NCBI RefSeq assembly: GCF_003477995.1 | Contig: NZ_QUEM01000011.1 | Location: 1 to 64,000, forward strand | Origin: Bacteroides sp. OF04-15BH | GTDB taxonomy: Bacteria > Bacteroidota > Bacteroidia > Bacteroidales > Bacteroidaceae | Direction of reading: 5' to 3' | DNA length: 64,000 nt | Shown: piece by piece, positions 18,368 through 26,768 of the stretch | Position numbering within the stretch: position 1 is the stretch's first letter | Layout: the number at the start of each line of letters is the position of its first letter | Notes under the pieces: model-generated | Database searches by the model: none | Seen by the model: only the letters and a program-made list of their open reading frames with translations | What the model was told of the DNA's origin: nothing | Made by a program: the position numbers and the translations under genes

Positions 18368-19411
18368 ATGGCAGAATTGAATTTTGGCGGTGTTATCGAA
18401 ACCGTGATGACCCGCGAAGAATTTCCATTGGAAAAAGCACGTGAGATTTTGAAAGACGAGACTATTGCTGTCTTGGGTTATGGTGTTCAGGGACCGGGTC
18501 AGGCTTGTAACCTGCGCGACAACGGTTTCAACGTCATCGTCGGACAGCGTCCGGGCAAGACTTACGACAAGGCAGTGGCTGACGGATGGGTTCCGGGCGA
18601 AACACTGTTCTCTATCGAAGAGGCTGCTCAGAAGGGTACTATCGTCTGCATGTTGCTGTCAGATGCCGCTCAGATTGCCGTATGGCCACAGATCAAGCAG
18701 TACCTGACTCCGGGCAAGGCTCTGTACTTCTCACACGGTTTTGGAATCACTTACAAGGAAAGAACAAATATTATCCCACCGGCAGATATCGACGTGATTA
18801 TGGTTGCTCCTAAGGGTTCAGGTACTTCTTTGCGTACCATGTTCCTGGAAGGTCGTGGCTTGAACAGCTCTTATGCCGTATATCAGGATGCTACCGGCAG
18901 AGCTATGGACCGTACTTTGGCCTTCGGTATCGGTATCGGTTCCGGTTATCTGTTTGAAACAACCTTCAAGCGTGAGGTTTACTCTGACCTGACCGGTGAG
19001 CGTGGTTCCTTGATGGGTGCTATCCAGGGCTTGTTGCTGGCTCAGTACGAGGTGTTGCGTGAGAATGGTCACACACCATCTGAGGCTTTCAACGAAACCG
19101 TAGAAGAGCTGACTCAGTCTTTGATGCCTCTGTTCGCACAGAAGGGTATGGACTGGATGTATGCTAACTGTTCTACTACTGCACAGCGCGGTGCTTTGGA
19201 CTGGATGGGTCCGTTCCACGATGCCATCAAGCCAGTGATGCAGAAGTTGTATGAGTCTGTAAAGAGCGGTAACGAGGCACAGATCTCTATTGACTCTAAC
19301 TCACAGCCGGACTACCGTGTGAAGTTGGAGAAGGAGTTGCAGGCTTTGCACGACAGCGAAATGTGGCGCACTGCCGAGACTGTCCGCAAATTGCGTCCAG
19401 AGAATAACTAA
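18368..19411 (+). CDS. ilvC: Ketol-acid reductoisomerase
   Basis: 347 aa, class I (short) form. It isomerises and reduces 2-acetolactate or acetohydroxybutyrate with NAD(P)H and Mg. Rossmann motif GYGVQGPGQACNLRDNG at residues about 37-53; the following VGQRPGKTYDKA loop sets cofactor choice, and its Arg and Lys/Thr suggest NADPH. It completes the route ilvB/N, ilvC, ilvD encoded here. Codon use is strongly biased, as expected for an abundant protein. A strong terminator follows. Confidence 0.96.
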   Translation: MAELNFGGVIETVMTREEFPLEKAREILKDETIAVLGYGVQGPGQACNLRDNGFNVIVGQRPGKTYDKAVADGWVPGETLFSIEEAAQKGTIVCMLLSDAAQIAVWPQIKQYLTPGKALYFSHGFGITYKERTNIIPPADIDVIMVAPKGSGTSLRTMFLEGRGLNSSYAVYQDATGRAMDRTLAFGIGIGSGYLFETTFKREVYSDLTGERGSLMGAIQGLLLAQYEVLRENGHTPSEAFNETVEELTQSLMPLFAQKGMDWMYANCSTTAQRGALDWMGPFHDAIKPVMQKLYESVKSGNEAQISIDSNSQPDYRVKLEKELQALHDSEMWRTAETVRKLRPENN

Positions 19412-19469
19412 AAAGTCAATTTTAAGTGAGTGGAGAAGCCTTTTTCCGCTATCACGAAAAACAAATATA

Positions 19470-19506
19470 AACGGGAGGTGTGCTTGGCATGCTTCCCGTT
19501 TTTTTT
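19470..19506 (+). terminator. Intrinsic terminator of the ilv operon
   Basis: AACGGGAGGTGTGC (19470-19483) pairs with GCATGCTTCCCGTT through three G-U wobbles around a TTG loop and runs directly into T8. The T-run abuts the stop codon of the pseudogene remnant on the other strand. Confidence 0.9.
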
Positions 19507-19636
19507 ATTTCTCTTCTATCAGCCATTTCTCGATGCCACGGATGGCTCTGCTGAAGTTTAGGTCGATTTTAAAAAGCTTTCGGGGATCAGAAGCGAAGGG
19601 TAGGGCAAGGTCTGCACGACAAGGGCAATACGATTC
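19505..19636 (-). pseudogene. Remnant A of an AAA-ATPase/PD-(D/E)XK gene
   Basis: Minus-strand codons 19606-19505 read LPFASDPRKLFKIDLNFSR followed by AIRGIEKWLIEEK and stop. This is the exact C-terminus, slightly diverged, of the intact gene at 22126-23682. A second scrap (about 19607-19636) matches the nuclease-domain stretch around 22309-22338, so about 80 bp between the two have been lost. After that the sequence jumps to the 5' flank of the intact gene. Everything between, including Walker A and B, is missing. It cannot encode an active protein. Confidence 0.85.
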
Positions 19637-19704
19637 ATTTACTCCGTTCCTTTCATCTATAGCGAGAAAGGTGAATAAAATAATTAATATTTAATAATGT
19701 TAAA

Positions 19705-19736
19705 TTGGGGGGGTAAAAATATTTTTTGTAATTTTA
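19705..19736 (+). promoter_or_regulatory. Promoter with G7 spacer tract, copy A
   Basis: -33 TTGG (19705-19708), 20-bp spacer, -7 TAATTTTA (19729-19736). Seven consecutive G (19707-19713) overlap the -33 and enter the spacer. About 60 bp around it match the promoter region at 23.8 kb. It drives the aspartic protease gene. A change in G number would alter the -33/-7 distance. Confidence 0.65.
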
Positions 19737-19869
19737 AAACGAGGCAATCGCTTGAGATGACCATGCTATTATGAAAACGCTTTCTGTTGCAAATGACTTA
19801 GTCATTTCCGAAGGATTGTGTCTTAAATGCCTTTTTAAGGCGATGTATCATTTTTGTAAAGCAACGAGT

Positions 19870-21180
19870 ATGAAACGAATTATTTTCTATGTTCTGCTGA
19901 CCTTCCTGTTTGTGAATGTGTCTGCTGCACAAAGTGTTGATGAACGTATTGGAAATGCGATGAACAGCGAGTCCTGGCATCAGTTGAGAAAGATTTACAT
20001 GGAGGAGGGGACGCATATACAAAGTCCGTTTCTGAAAACATTGTCCCGTTTCTTTGTGGCCCATTTCTATAACGAGCCGGATTCAGCCCTGCACTATGGC
20101 GGCATCCTGTTGGAGAAGTATCAGGGAGATTTGGGCGGAGGTGTGGCCAATGTATTGTATCTGATGTCGGATGATGCTGCCCGTTTGGGATTGTGGAACG
20201 ATGCCTATCAGATGATGCACGCCTACAATGCGGCTCTGGCGCAGGCACAGGTACCCGCAGAACCGCTGTTTGTGGCTACGGAGAACCAATATGCGGCTTT
20301 GCGTGATGCAGGCGGCTTTCAGGTCATCAAACCGGCAAAGGAGATTCGTATACCATTTAGTTATCTTTCCGGAAAACGCGAGAATCCGGGACTGATTTGT
20401 CTTTCCGCCCAGATTCATGGAGAAACGGTTCGGGTAAACTACGATACAGGTGCGGGAACTAACGTAATGTCGGAAGAGATGGCCCGCAAACTGAATCTGA
20501 AGCTGTATAATTTTGCCGGTACTCAGATTGGCGGTGTTTCCCAAGTAAACAGCAAGTTTGCCATCGTAGACTCCGTTTGCTTGGGTGAAATCGTTTATCG
20601 GAACGTGCCTTTCCAGATCATTGACTTTTCAACGGGAAATACCGAAGCCGATGTCCAGCTTAAGGAAATCGGTTTGCATTGTGTGCTGGGCACTCAGACC
20701 ATGATGCCGCTCGGCGAAATCCAGTTTGATTTTGCGAACTGTAATCTTATCGTTCCCGAGAAGCTTTCCGCAAAGCCGTCTTATGCTCCCAATATTTACC
20801 GGTCTGCCGGAAATGCCTTCGTTTTGTCTTTGTATGACTGTAAGTCACAGACAAACATTGATGCCCATCTGGACAGTGGTGCTGCTTATCACGGCCTTAC
20901 CTTTAAATATTTTGACCGTAACCGGGGTTTGTTTGAAGGTCTGGTTCCGACAGATTCCTTGCGTTATGCCGGAGCCGGCGGAGTGAGATCTGCCAAGATC
21001 GGTTATACAAACATGCATTATAAAATCGGCGACCGTACCGTTAAATCCGATTCTGTCAGAGTGGCTATGGAAGGCGACCTTCAGGGAGAAGAGTTTGATA
21101 TGTTGTATGGATTGCCCGAGATGACAGCTTTTGATAAGATGATTCTCAATTTTAAGGATATGTGGCTCCGGATGGAGTAG
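19870..21180 (+). CDS. Secreted aspartic protease with two D-T/S-G motifs
   Basis: 436 aa from ATG 19870, chosen because it begins a clear signal peptide (MKRIIFYVLLTFLFVNVSAAQ). An in-frame ATG at 19771 would add 33 residues of no signal-like character. After an all-helical N-terminal part (about 25-150) come two retropepsin-like halves: NYDTGAGTNVM (Asp192) and HLDSGAAYHGL (Asp335). Retroviral-type proteases need one such motif per chain and dimerise; having two suggests a single-chain, pseudo-symmetric enzyme. Hydrophobic-hydrophobic-Gly segments (HCVLG, DMLYGL) follow each half as expected. Likely periplasmic or surface; substrate unknown. Its promoter region is a copy of that in front of the outer-membrane barrel gene at 23.9 kb. 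Confidence 0.75.
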   Translation: MKRIIFYVLLTFLFVNVSAAQSVDERIGNAMNSESWHQLRKIYMEEGTHIQSPFLKTLSRFFVAHFYNEPDSALHYGGILLEKYQGDLGGGVANVLYLMSDDAARLGLWNDAYQMMHAYNAALAQAQVPAEPLFVATENQYAALRDAGGFQVIKPAKEIRIPFSYLSGKRENPGLICLSAQIHGETVRVNYDTGAGTNVMSEEMARKLNLKLYNFAGTQIGGVSQVNSKFAIVDSVCLGEIVYRNVPFQIIDFSTGNTEADVQLKEIGLHCVLGTQTMMPLGEIQFDFANCNLIVPEKLSAKPSYAPNIYRSAGNAFVLSLYDCKSQTNIDAHLDSGAAYHGLTFKYFDRNRGLFEGLVPTDSLRYAGAGGVRSAKIGYTNMHYKIGDRTVKSDSVRVAMEGDLQGEEFDMLYGLPEMTAFDKMILNFKDMWLRME

Positions 21181-21210
21181 GCGGGCAGCCTATTGGTGGA
21201 CAAAGCCTAA

Positions 21211-21280
21211 GAACAACAGCGAATGGGAAAGTTGTGATGACGTATTTTCCGTTCGCTGTTGTTCGTTTTGTTTTGTCTTG
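21211..21280 (+). terminator. Terminator after the aspartic protease gene
   Basis: A 20-bp stem, GAACAACAGCGAATGGGAAA (21211-21230) with 21245-21264, has two wobbles and a 14-nt loop, followed by a T-rich tail on the plus strand. It separates the convergent protease and PP2C genes. Confidence 0.75.
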
Positions 21281-21335
21281 TATGAGGATATATTTCTCGA
21301 TAATGAGTAGTAACTTTCCGGAATATTCGCTAGGA

Positions 21336-22019
21336 CTATTCGCAAAAAGCGACGATGGCCGAATAGTTATCGTGCGATTCGGTCTGGCAGATCCGGTCCA
21401 TCTTTTCGATAATCTGCTCCGGAGTGTCATACTCCTGCATTAAGGCCTGAAGTGCTTCCGGAGTCATGCTTTTATAGACACCGTCGGAACAAAGCAGAAT
21501 GCGGTCGCCCGATTTTACGGGAAACTGCATGATATCCGGATAGGCCTTTATCGGATCGTAAGAGAAGAAACAACGGTTTATCACCTCCCAACCGAAGCTG
21601 TCTTCCGTGTGGTCACGCGTTTGAAACAAGAGTCCGCTGTTTTCTCTGAAAAGGTAACATCTGCTGTCGCCTACGTGTACCACTGTGAACTGTTCCTGTT
21701 TGATGCTGGCCATGACTAAGGTGGTGCCCATTTCCAGATGATGCAATTCATTTGCCTTTGCATTCAGCTCTTTGAAAGCCGAGGCACAGGCATAGAGAAT
21801 CTTTTCTTTGGAGTCTTCTTGCTTTTCCTGATCCATCCAGTAATTCATAAAGGCCGTGATCACAGTATTGCTGGCTATTTCTCCGCCCTTATGTCCGCCC
21901 AAACCATCGCAGACAATGCCGGTCCACCTTTCTTTTTCCGGTGCCTCAGACACCAGAACGGCATCTTCATTTTGCGGACGCTTTCCGGTCTTGCTGATTG
22001 TTGCGTATATGATCTTCAT
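21336..22019 (-). CDS. PP2C-family protein serine/threonine phosphatase
   Basis: 227 aa, catalytic domain only. The PPM/PP2C motifs are in order: RPQNEDA (about 14), VCDGLGGHKGGEIAS (about 36), MGTTLV, VGDSRCYL, LLCSDGVYKSM and SHDNYSAIV. The metal-binding Asp residues in each are present. It dephosphorylates Ser/Thr on proteins; no partner kinase or FHA protein lies next to it. It is isolated between copies A and B of the duplicated module, which suggests it is bystander DNA enclosed by the duplication or an older resident. Confidence 0.9.
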   Translation of the reverse strand: MKIIYATISKTGKRPQNEDAVLVSEAPEKERWTGIVCDGLGGHKGGEIASNTVITAFMNYWMDQEKQEDSKEKILYACASAFKELNAKANELHHLEMGTTLVMASIKQEQFTVVHVGDSRCYLFRENSGLLFQTRDHTEDSFGWEVINRCFFSYDPIKAYPDIMQFPVKSGDRILLCSDGVYKSMTPEALQALMQEYDTPEQIIEKMDRICQTESHDNYSAIVAFCE

Positions 22020-22125
22020 GTTCCTTAAAGTTTAGTTTTGGTTATTGTTTTATATTCAGAAAGAGGTCATCGCTTCTTGAAGTCTATCGCCTTTGGCGTT
22101 TCAGATAAATCAGATTTTCTCCTTT

Positions 22126-23682
22126 TTATTTCTCCTCGATTAACCACTTCTCGATACCGCGGATGGCGTTGCTGAAGTTCACGCCGATTTTAAAAAGTTT
22201 CCGGGAATCGGACGCAAAGGGTAGGGCATAATGCTTTTCGTTGATCTGGCGCAAGGCTTCTTCGGCAGTGCCTTCCAGCTTGAACTCCATCACATAAATA
22301 TAGTCCGTGGTCTGCAAGACAAGGTCGATGCGACCTTCCGAAGTGTGGTATTCCGCCTGCGTGTAGAATCCTAAAAGTTTGAAGACAATGAAAAGCACAT
22401 TCTGATAGTGACGTTCCAGATCACGTGCCAGCTCATACGGACAGTCGGCGAAGAAACTTTGCAGACGTTTCATAAAAGCATCAGTCAGACCGCCACGTAC
22501 TTCCTGTACAAAACGACTCAGTTCGAATGCCGTGTTCCCGGAAGACAGATGCGCATAGTGCGGAAGCAGGAATTTGGTAAATCCTTCTTCCACCTCTTTA
22601 TTCGGAAAGCCTAAAGTATAGTACCGGAATTCCCGATCAAAGTCTTTGATGGTGAGATACCCGCTCTGGTAAAGAATCGGCACGGGGTTCTCTTCCATGG
22701 AGTCCATTCCGTTGAGAGAATCCGCCATGGCCATTTCCTGCGTCAGGCGGTTCAGGTCATAACGACAGTGTTTCAACAGTTCCACCAGGAATGTCGGTGT
22801 ACCCGTTTCAAACCAAAAGCTGCCGAACTGCCTTTGTGCAAAAGTATTGAGCAGACTGAACGGATTGTAAATATCTTCGCTTTTATCCGAAAAGTGATAG
22901 CCGTCATACCATTGTTTCAGTTCCCGTGAAGTTTCTTCCGGAGACGTTCCTTGGCTTTCACCCAATAATCTGATGTCTTCTTTAAAGTAATGGTGCAGCT
23001 CCTGTTCCGTGATTCCGCAGATGGAAGCGAAGCGTGAAGATAAGGAAATATTCATCAGATTGTTCAGATCGCTGAATACGCTGACCTTGCTGAATTTGGT
23101 GACACCGGTCAGCATGGCAAAGCGCAGATACTTGTCGCAACTCTTCAGAACCCCATAAAAGGCCTTCAGTGTGTTGCGGTATTCTGTTTGCAAGGGTTCG
23201 TTACCGATAGCCTGAAGCATGGGTTTGTCGTATTCGTCGATCAGGACAACGACTTGCTGGCCGCTTGTCCGGCTGACTTTCTCGATCAGATAGGCAAAAC
23301 GTTCTTCAGGGGCACGGTCTTTCTTTTCATCGCCATAAATGGTTTCCCAACTTTCAAGATATTGATTCAGGATAGCCCTAAGTGCTTCTGCCGAATCATA
23401 CTTTTGCGCGTTCAAATCCAGATGCAATACCGGATAAGTATTCCATTCCTGCTCCAACTGCTCGACTGCAAGTCCGTGAAACAGTTCTTTTTTGCCTTCA
23501 AAATAAGCCTGTATGGTAGATAGTAGCAGACTCTTTCCGAAGCGTCTCGGACGGCTCAGAAAGTAATATTTTCCACTCTGCACCAACTGATACATCAGCT
23601 CAGTCTTGTCCACATAACAGTAGCCCTCTTTGCGGAGGTCTTCAAAATTCTGTATGCCTACCGGATATTTTCGGATCATCAT
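22126..23682 (-). CDS. AAA-ATPase/PD-(D/E)XK nuclease-like protein, intact copy B
   Basis: 518 aa, the two-domain AAA-ATPase-like (PF09820) plus PDDEXK (PF08011) family that is greatly expanded in Bacteroidales. Walker A SRPRRFGKSLLLS (Lys about 50), Walker B VVVLIDEYDKPML (about 147), then at the C-terminus GRIDLVLQTTDYIYVMEFKLEG-type nuclease core (Asp about 452, Glu about 465, Lys about 467). All key residues are intact. Function is not established; proposals include defence or a selfish-element role. It is divergently arranged with the outer-membrane barrel gene across a 241-bp shared region carrying promoters for both. Gutted relatives lie at 19.5 and 30.9 kb. Confidence 0.88.
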   Translation of the reverse strand: MMIRKYPVGIQNFEDLRKEGYCYVDKTELMYQLVQSGKYYFLSRPRRFGKSLLLSTIQAYFEGKKELFHGLAVEQLEQEWNTYPVLHLDLNAQKYDSAEALRAILNQYLESWETIYGDEKKDRAPEERFAYLIEKVSRTSGQQVVVLIDEYDKPMLQAIGNEPLQTEYRNTLKAFYGVLKSCDKYLRFAMLTGVTKFSKVSVFSDLNNLMNISLSSRFASICGITEQELHHYFKEDIRLLGESQGTSPEETSRELKQWYDGYHFSDKSEDIYNPFSLLNTFAQRQFGSFWFETGTPTFLVELLKHCRYDLNRLTQEMAMADSLNGMDSMEENPVPILYQSGYLTIKDFDREFRYYTLGFPNKEVEEGFTKFLLPHYAHLSSGNTAFELSRFVQEVRGGLTDAFMKRLQSFFADCPYELARDLERHYQNVLFIVFKLLGFYTQAEYHTSEGRIDLVLQTTDYIYVMEFKLEGTAEEALRQINEKHYALPFASDSRKLFKIGVNFSNAIRGIEKWLIEEK

Positions 23683-23713
23683 GCGTTCTGTTTTTTGTAT
23701 CCTTGTTTATTTA

Positions 23714-23745
23714 CAAAAATAGCGTTTTCTCTATGGATTCGCAAA
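23714..23745 (-). promoter_or_regulatory. Promoter of AAA-ATPase copy B
   Basis: On the minus strand: -33 TTTG (23745-23742), 20-bp spacer, -7 TATTTTTG (23721-23714), 32 bp before the start codon. An exact consensus match. The same element is preserved at 31926-31957 in copy C. Confidence 0.8.
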
Positions 23746-23823
23746 TTATCCATTGATTTGCTTCGTTTCTTTCATCTGAATCGTGAGAAGCATAGAAAAT
23801 AATTTATATTTAATAATGTTAAA

Positions 23824-23855
23824 TTGGGGGGGTAAAATGTTTTTTTGTAATTTAG
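23824..23855 (+). promoter_or_regulatory. Promoter with G7 spacer tract, copy B
   Basis: -33 TTGG (23824-23827), 20-bp spacer, -7 TAATTTAG (23848-23855), reading toward the outer-membrane barrel gene. Seven G at 23826-23832. It is nearly identical to 19705-19736. Confidence 0.65.
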
Positions 23856-23923
23856 AATCGAAAAATATAGCTCGTAATCAAGCTTTACTGTGATGAAAGT
23901 ACTTAAAACCAAAATTTAAGACC

Positions 23924-26728
23924 ATGAGAAAATATCTGCTTCTTTTCGCCTTGCTTCTTCTTTCGCCCTGTTTGGTGAATGCTCAGGGACTGTTTACCGT
24001 GAAAGCAAAGATTATTTCTTCTTTGGATTCACTGCCGGTATATTCCGGTGTCTGCAAAGTTTTTAATGCCCGTCAGGAAAAGATTCTGGAGATTCCGTGG
24101 AAGGAAGACGGACTGGTGTCGATGTATATTGGAAATCCCGGTAAGTATGTCTTTCAGTTTCAGGCAGACGGATATGTGGCAAAAGATTATGCGAAAACCA
24201 TACTCCAGTCCACAGATTTGGGAACGATTGCCTTGAAAGACAATATGGTACGCCTGAAGGTAGTCACAGTGGAGGGGAAGGCACGCTTCCAGATTGTCAA
24301 AGGAGATACGACTATTTATAATCCAAAAGCCTTTGCCATGAAACCGGACGCAACCCTGAAAGACATGGTCCGGCAGATACCCGGAATGGAAATACGGGCG
24401 GGGGAACTGGTATGGCATGGAAAGACCATCGACCGTATTCTGGTAAACGGACAGGACTTTTTTGGAAAAGACAAGTCCATTGCTTTGGAAAACCTTACGT
24501 ATGACGCTATTGACAAGGTAAAGGTTTATGACAAGCAAAGTGAGTTTACGGAAAAGACTGGTATTGAAGACGGAGATAAGAAGACCGTGATGGACGTGGC
24601 ACTGAAGGATAGTCATAAGGCCCGTTTCATCGGAAATCTGCGGGCCGGGGGCGGTACGGAGGAACAATATCGCTTGGGCGGTTTCGTGACTCGCTTCACA
24701 GACCGTCTGCGTACTTCCGCATTGGCGGAAACGTCCTCACAAATGCCTACCATGATTGATATGGGTAGTGGCAGACTGTTGGGAAGTGGCACGCAGACCG
24801 GCAGGAATCATAACCAGCAGTATGCCGGCGAAGTGGTGTGGAACAACGGAAAGCCCAACAATAAGGCAGGAGCTCTGAATCTGAACACACACGTGAAATA
24901 TGCCGTGTATGACAAGTACAACGAGTCGCTTCGTTCCGAAGAACTGTTTGTTCCCCAAACGGATGCCGTGTTTCATTTGTCGCAGCTCAAGGAGTCGGAA
25001 GTATGGAAGGAACTGAATGCCAAAGTCAATCTGAAATGGCAGATGACCGATAAGGTTTATGGCAGTATGAATCTGGTCTTCAATAATGTCTGGCGTGACT
25101 TGGAAAGCCGCAAGCGTATGGCTGCTTTTAGAAGTACCCCCTATGGTGGAGGCGCCGATGTTTTGGACGAATTATGGCAGGAAAACCCCGAAATGATGGA
25201 ACTGGCCATTCACCGGAACCGGCAGAGCAGTGATGCTTCAACGGATCAGAACCAGATGCAGTTCGACGCGACGATCATCCATAATCTGAAGCCGGGCCGC
25301 AGAAGCCTTACCTGGTATGGCGGTTTCCAGCGGGGTGTGAAGGATTACAGTCAGTACACCCTGTCGGACATTGTCTATTACGATGCCCGAAGTACAGAGG
25401 TGAACCGCCAGTATATTCCTCAGGATGAGTTTCGCACCTGGCTCAATGGTACCGTGCGCTACACGGAAACATTGAGCAAGAACCTGTCGCTGATTGCCGG
25501 ATACAGTTATCTGCATACGTATGACAAGAGCGACCGTCCTCTGTTCCAGTTGGATTCTTTGGGCGGAGATTGGGTCGGAGCCGACCGTCCTTTGTGGAGC
25601 CTGCCCGAAGGAGATCTGTTGCAGACGGCGTTGAACCTGCGGAACAGTGTCTATTCCAAAAGGTACCAGCAGAATCATGCCGTGGAGTTTAAACTCAGTT
25701 ATCGGGGAGCGAAGTGGACCGCTGTGGCCGGCCTTGTGCTCCGTCCGGAACAGACCCGGCTGGAATATCAGCGCGACCGGATTGATACTTCTATCGTGCG
25801 GAATCTGTTTTATCCGGCACCGACCCTTTATTTGAAAAGAGTGATCGGAAACAAGTTCGTGCTTGATGCCAATTACAGTGCGGTGGAGAAATATCCTGAT
25901 CTGGTCAACATGCTGGATTATGTGGATGATACGGACCCGTTGAATGTCAGTCGCGGTAATCCGAACCTGAAGCCTTCGTGGACGCATAACGGCTCGGTGA
26001 ACTTCCGCTACTATAATTCGGCCAATGAGCTCTCCATTTCAAACAATCTCCGTCTGACGGCGTCTGATCAGGGCATGAGCAGTCTGCTGACTTATAATCC
26101 CGAAACGGGAGTCCGTACGATTACGCCTCAGAACGTAGACGGAAACTATTCTTTGAATTACAGTGGTAATGCCAATATTCGTCTGGACGAGAAGGGATGG
26201 TTCCACCTTTCACCGTATTGGTCGGTAGGCCATCAGAAATATCATAATTTCATTCAGTTGGATGCGGACCGGTCGGTAGAGAGCGCCACTTCTGTGCTAC
26301 GTGGTGGAGTGTCTGCGCAGGTGGCTTATCAGAAAGGAAACACGCGCTTTACCTTGTATGGAGGCTGGAACGGTGAGGATCTGCAAAACAATATGGACGC
26401 AGACTTCAAGGAGTTTCATTACACCGGAAATTTGGGCTCTGTGCAGATGTTTGAATTGCCATGGGCCATCCGTGTCTATTCTGATCTGGACTTGTCTTGG
26501 AATCATGGTTATGCCCATGCTCCCATGAATAAGATGGAGTATGTGTGGAATGTGCAGCTCAGCCGTTCCTTCCTGAAGAAGAACAGTCTGACGCTGACTC
26601 TGGCCGGTTATGACCTGTTGCGCGGAAAGCAGAACAATTGGTATCAGGTATCCGATTACTCAACGGTCTACAGCCGTTATATGTATGTCAATTCTTATTT
26701 TATGCTTGAGGCAAAATATATTTTCTAG
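23924..26728 (+). CDS. Large outer-membrane beta-barrel protein, TonB-receptor-like
   Basis: 934 aa with a signal peptide (YLLLFALLLLSPCLVNAQ). Residues about 20-110 form a carboxypeptidase-regulatory-like beta-sandwich; about 115-235 a plug-like domain (LKDMVRQIPGMEIRAGELVW, DRILVNGQDFFGKD); the rest alternating strands of a barrel ending in ...SYFMLEAKYIF, with the terminal Phe required for outer-membrane insertion. It lacks an adjacent SusD partner and an evident TonB box, so it belongs to the barrel-type proteins rather than classic SusC. Cargo is unknown. It forms the plus-strand half of module copy B; a truncated second copy is at 32019-32312. Beta-galactosidase follows 40 bp later on the same strand. 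Confidence 0.85.
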   Translation: MRKYLLLFALLLLSPCLVNAQGLFTVKAKIISSLDSLPVYSGVCKVFNARQEKILEIPWKEDGLVSMYIGNPGKYVFQFQADGYVAKDYAKTILQSTDLGTIALKDNMVRLKVVTVEGKARFQIVKGDTTIYNPKAFAMKPDATLKDMVRQIPGMEIRAGELVWHGKTIDRILVNGQDFFGKDKSIALENLTYDAIDKVKVYDKQSEFTEKTGIEDGDKKTVMDVALKDSHKARFIGNLRAGGGTEEQYRLGGFVTRFTDRLRTSALAETSSQMPTMIDMGSGRLLGSGTQTGRNHNQQYAGEVVWNNGKPNNKAGALNLNTHVKYAVYDKYNESLRSEELFVPQTDAVFHLSQLKESEVWKELNAKVNLKWQMTDKVYGSMNLVFNNVWRDLESRKRMAAFRSTPYGGGADVLDELWQENPEMMELAIHRNRQSSDASTDQNQMQFDATIIHNLKPGRRSLTWYGGFQRGVKDYSQYTLSDIVYYDARSTEVNRQYIPQDEFRTWLNGTVRYTETLSKNLSLIAGYSYLHTYDKSDRPLFQLDSLGGDWVGADRPLWSLPEGDLLQTALNLRNSVYSKRYQQNHAVEFKLSYRGAKWTAVAGLVLRPEQTRLEYQRDRIDTSIVRNLFYPAPTLYLKRVIGNKFVLDANYSAVEKYPDLVNMLDYVDDTDPLNVSRGNPNLKPSWTHNGSVNFRYYNSANELSISNNLRLTASDQGMSSLLTYNPETGVRTITPQNVDGNYSLNYSGNANIRLDEKGWFHLSPYWSVGHQKYHNFIQLDADRSVESATSVLRGGVSAQVAYQKGNTRFTLYGGWNGEDLQNNMDADFKEFHYTGNLGSVQMFELPWAIRVYSDLDLSWNHGYAHAPMNKMEYVWNVQLSRSFLKKNSLTLTLAGYDLLRGKQNNWYQVSDYSTVYSRYMYVNSYFMLEAKYIF

Positions 26729-26768
26729 ATTTTACTTGGATTGTTTTTATCATTAAAATAGTAAACAG

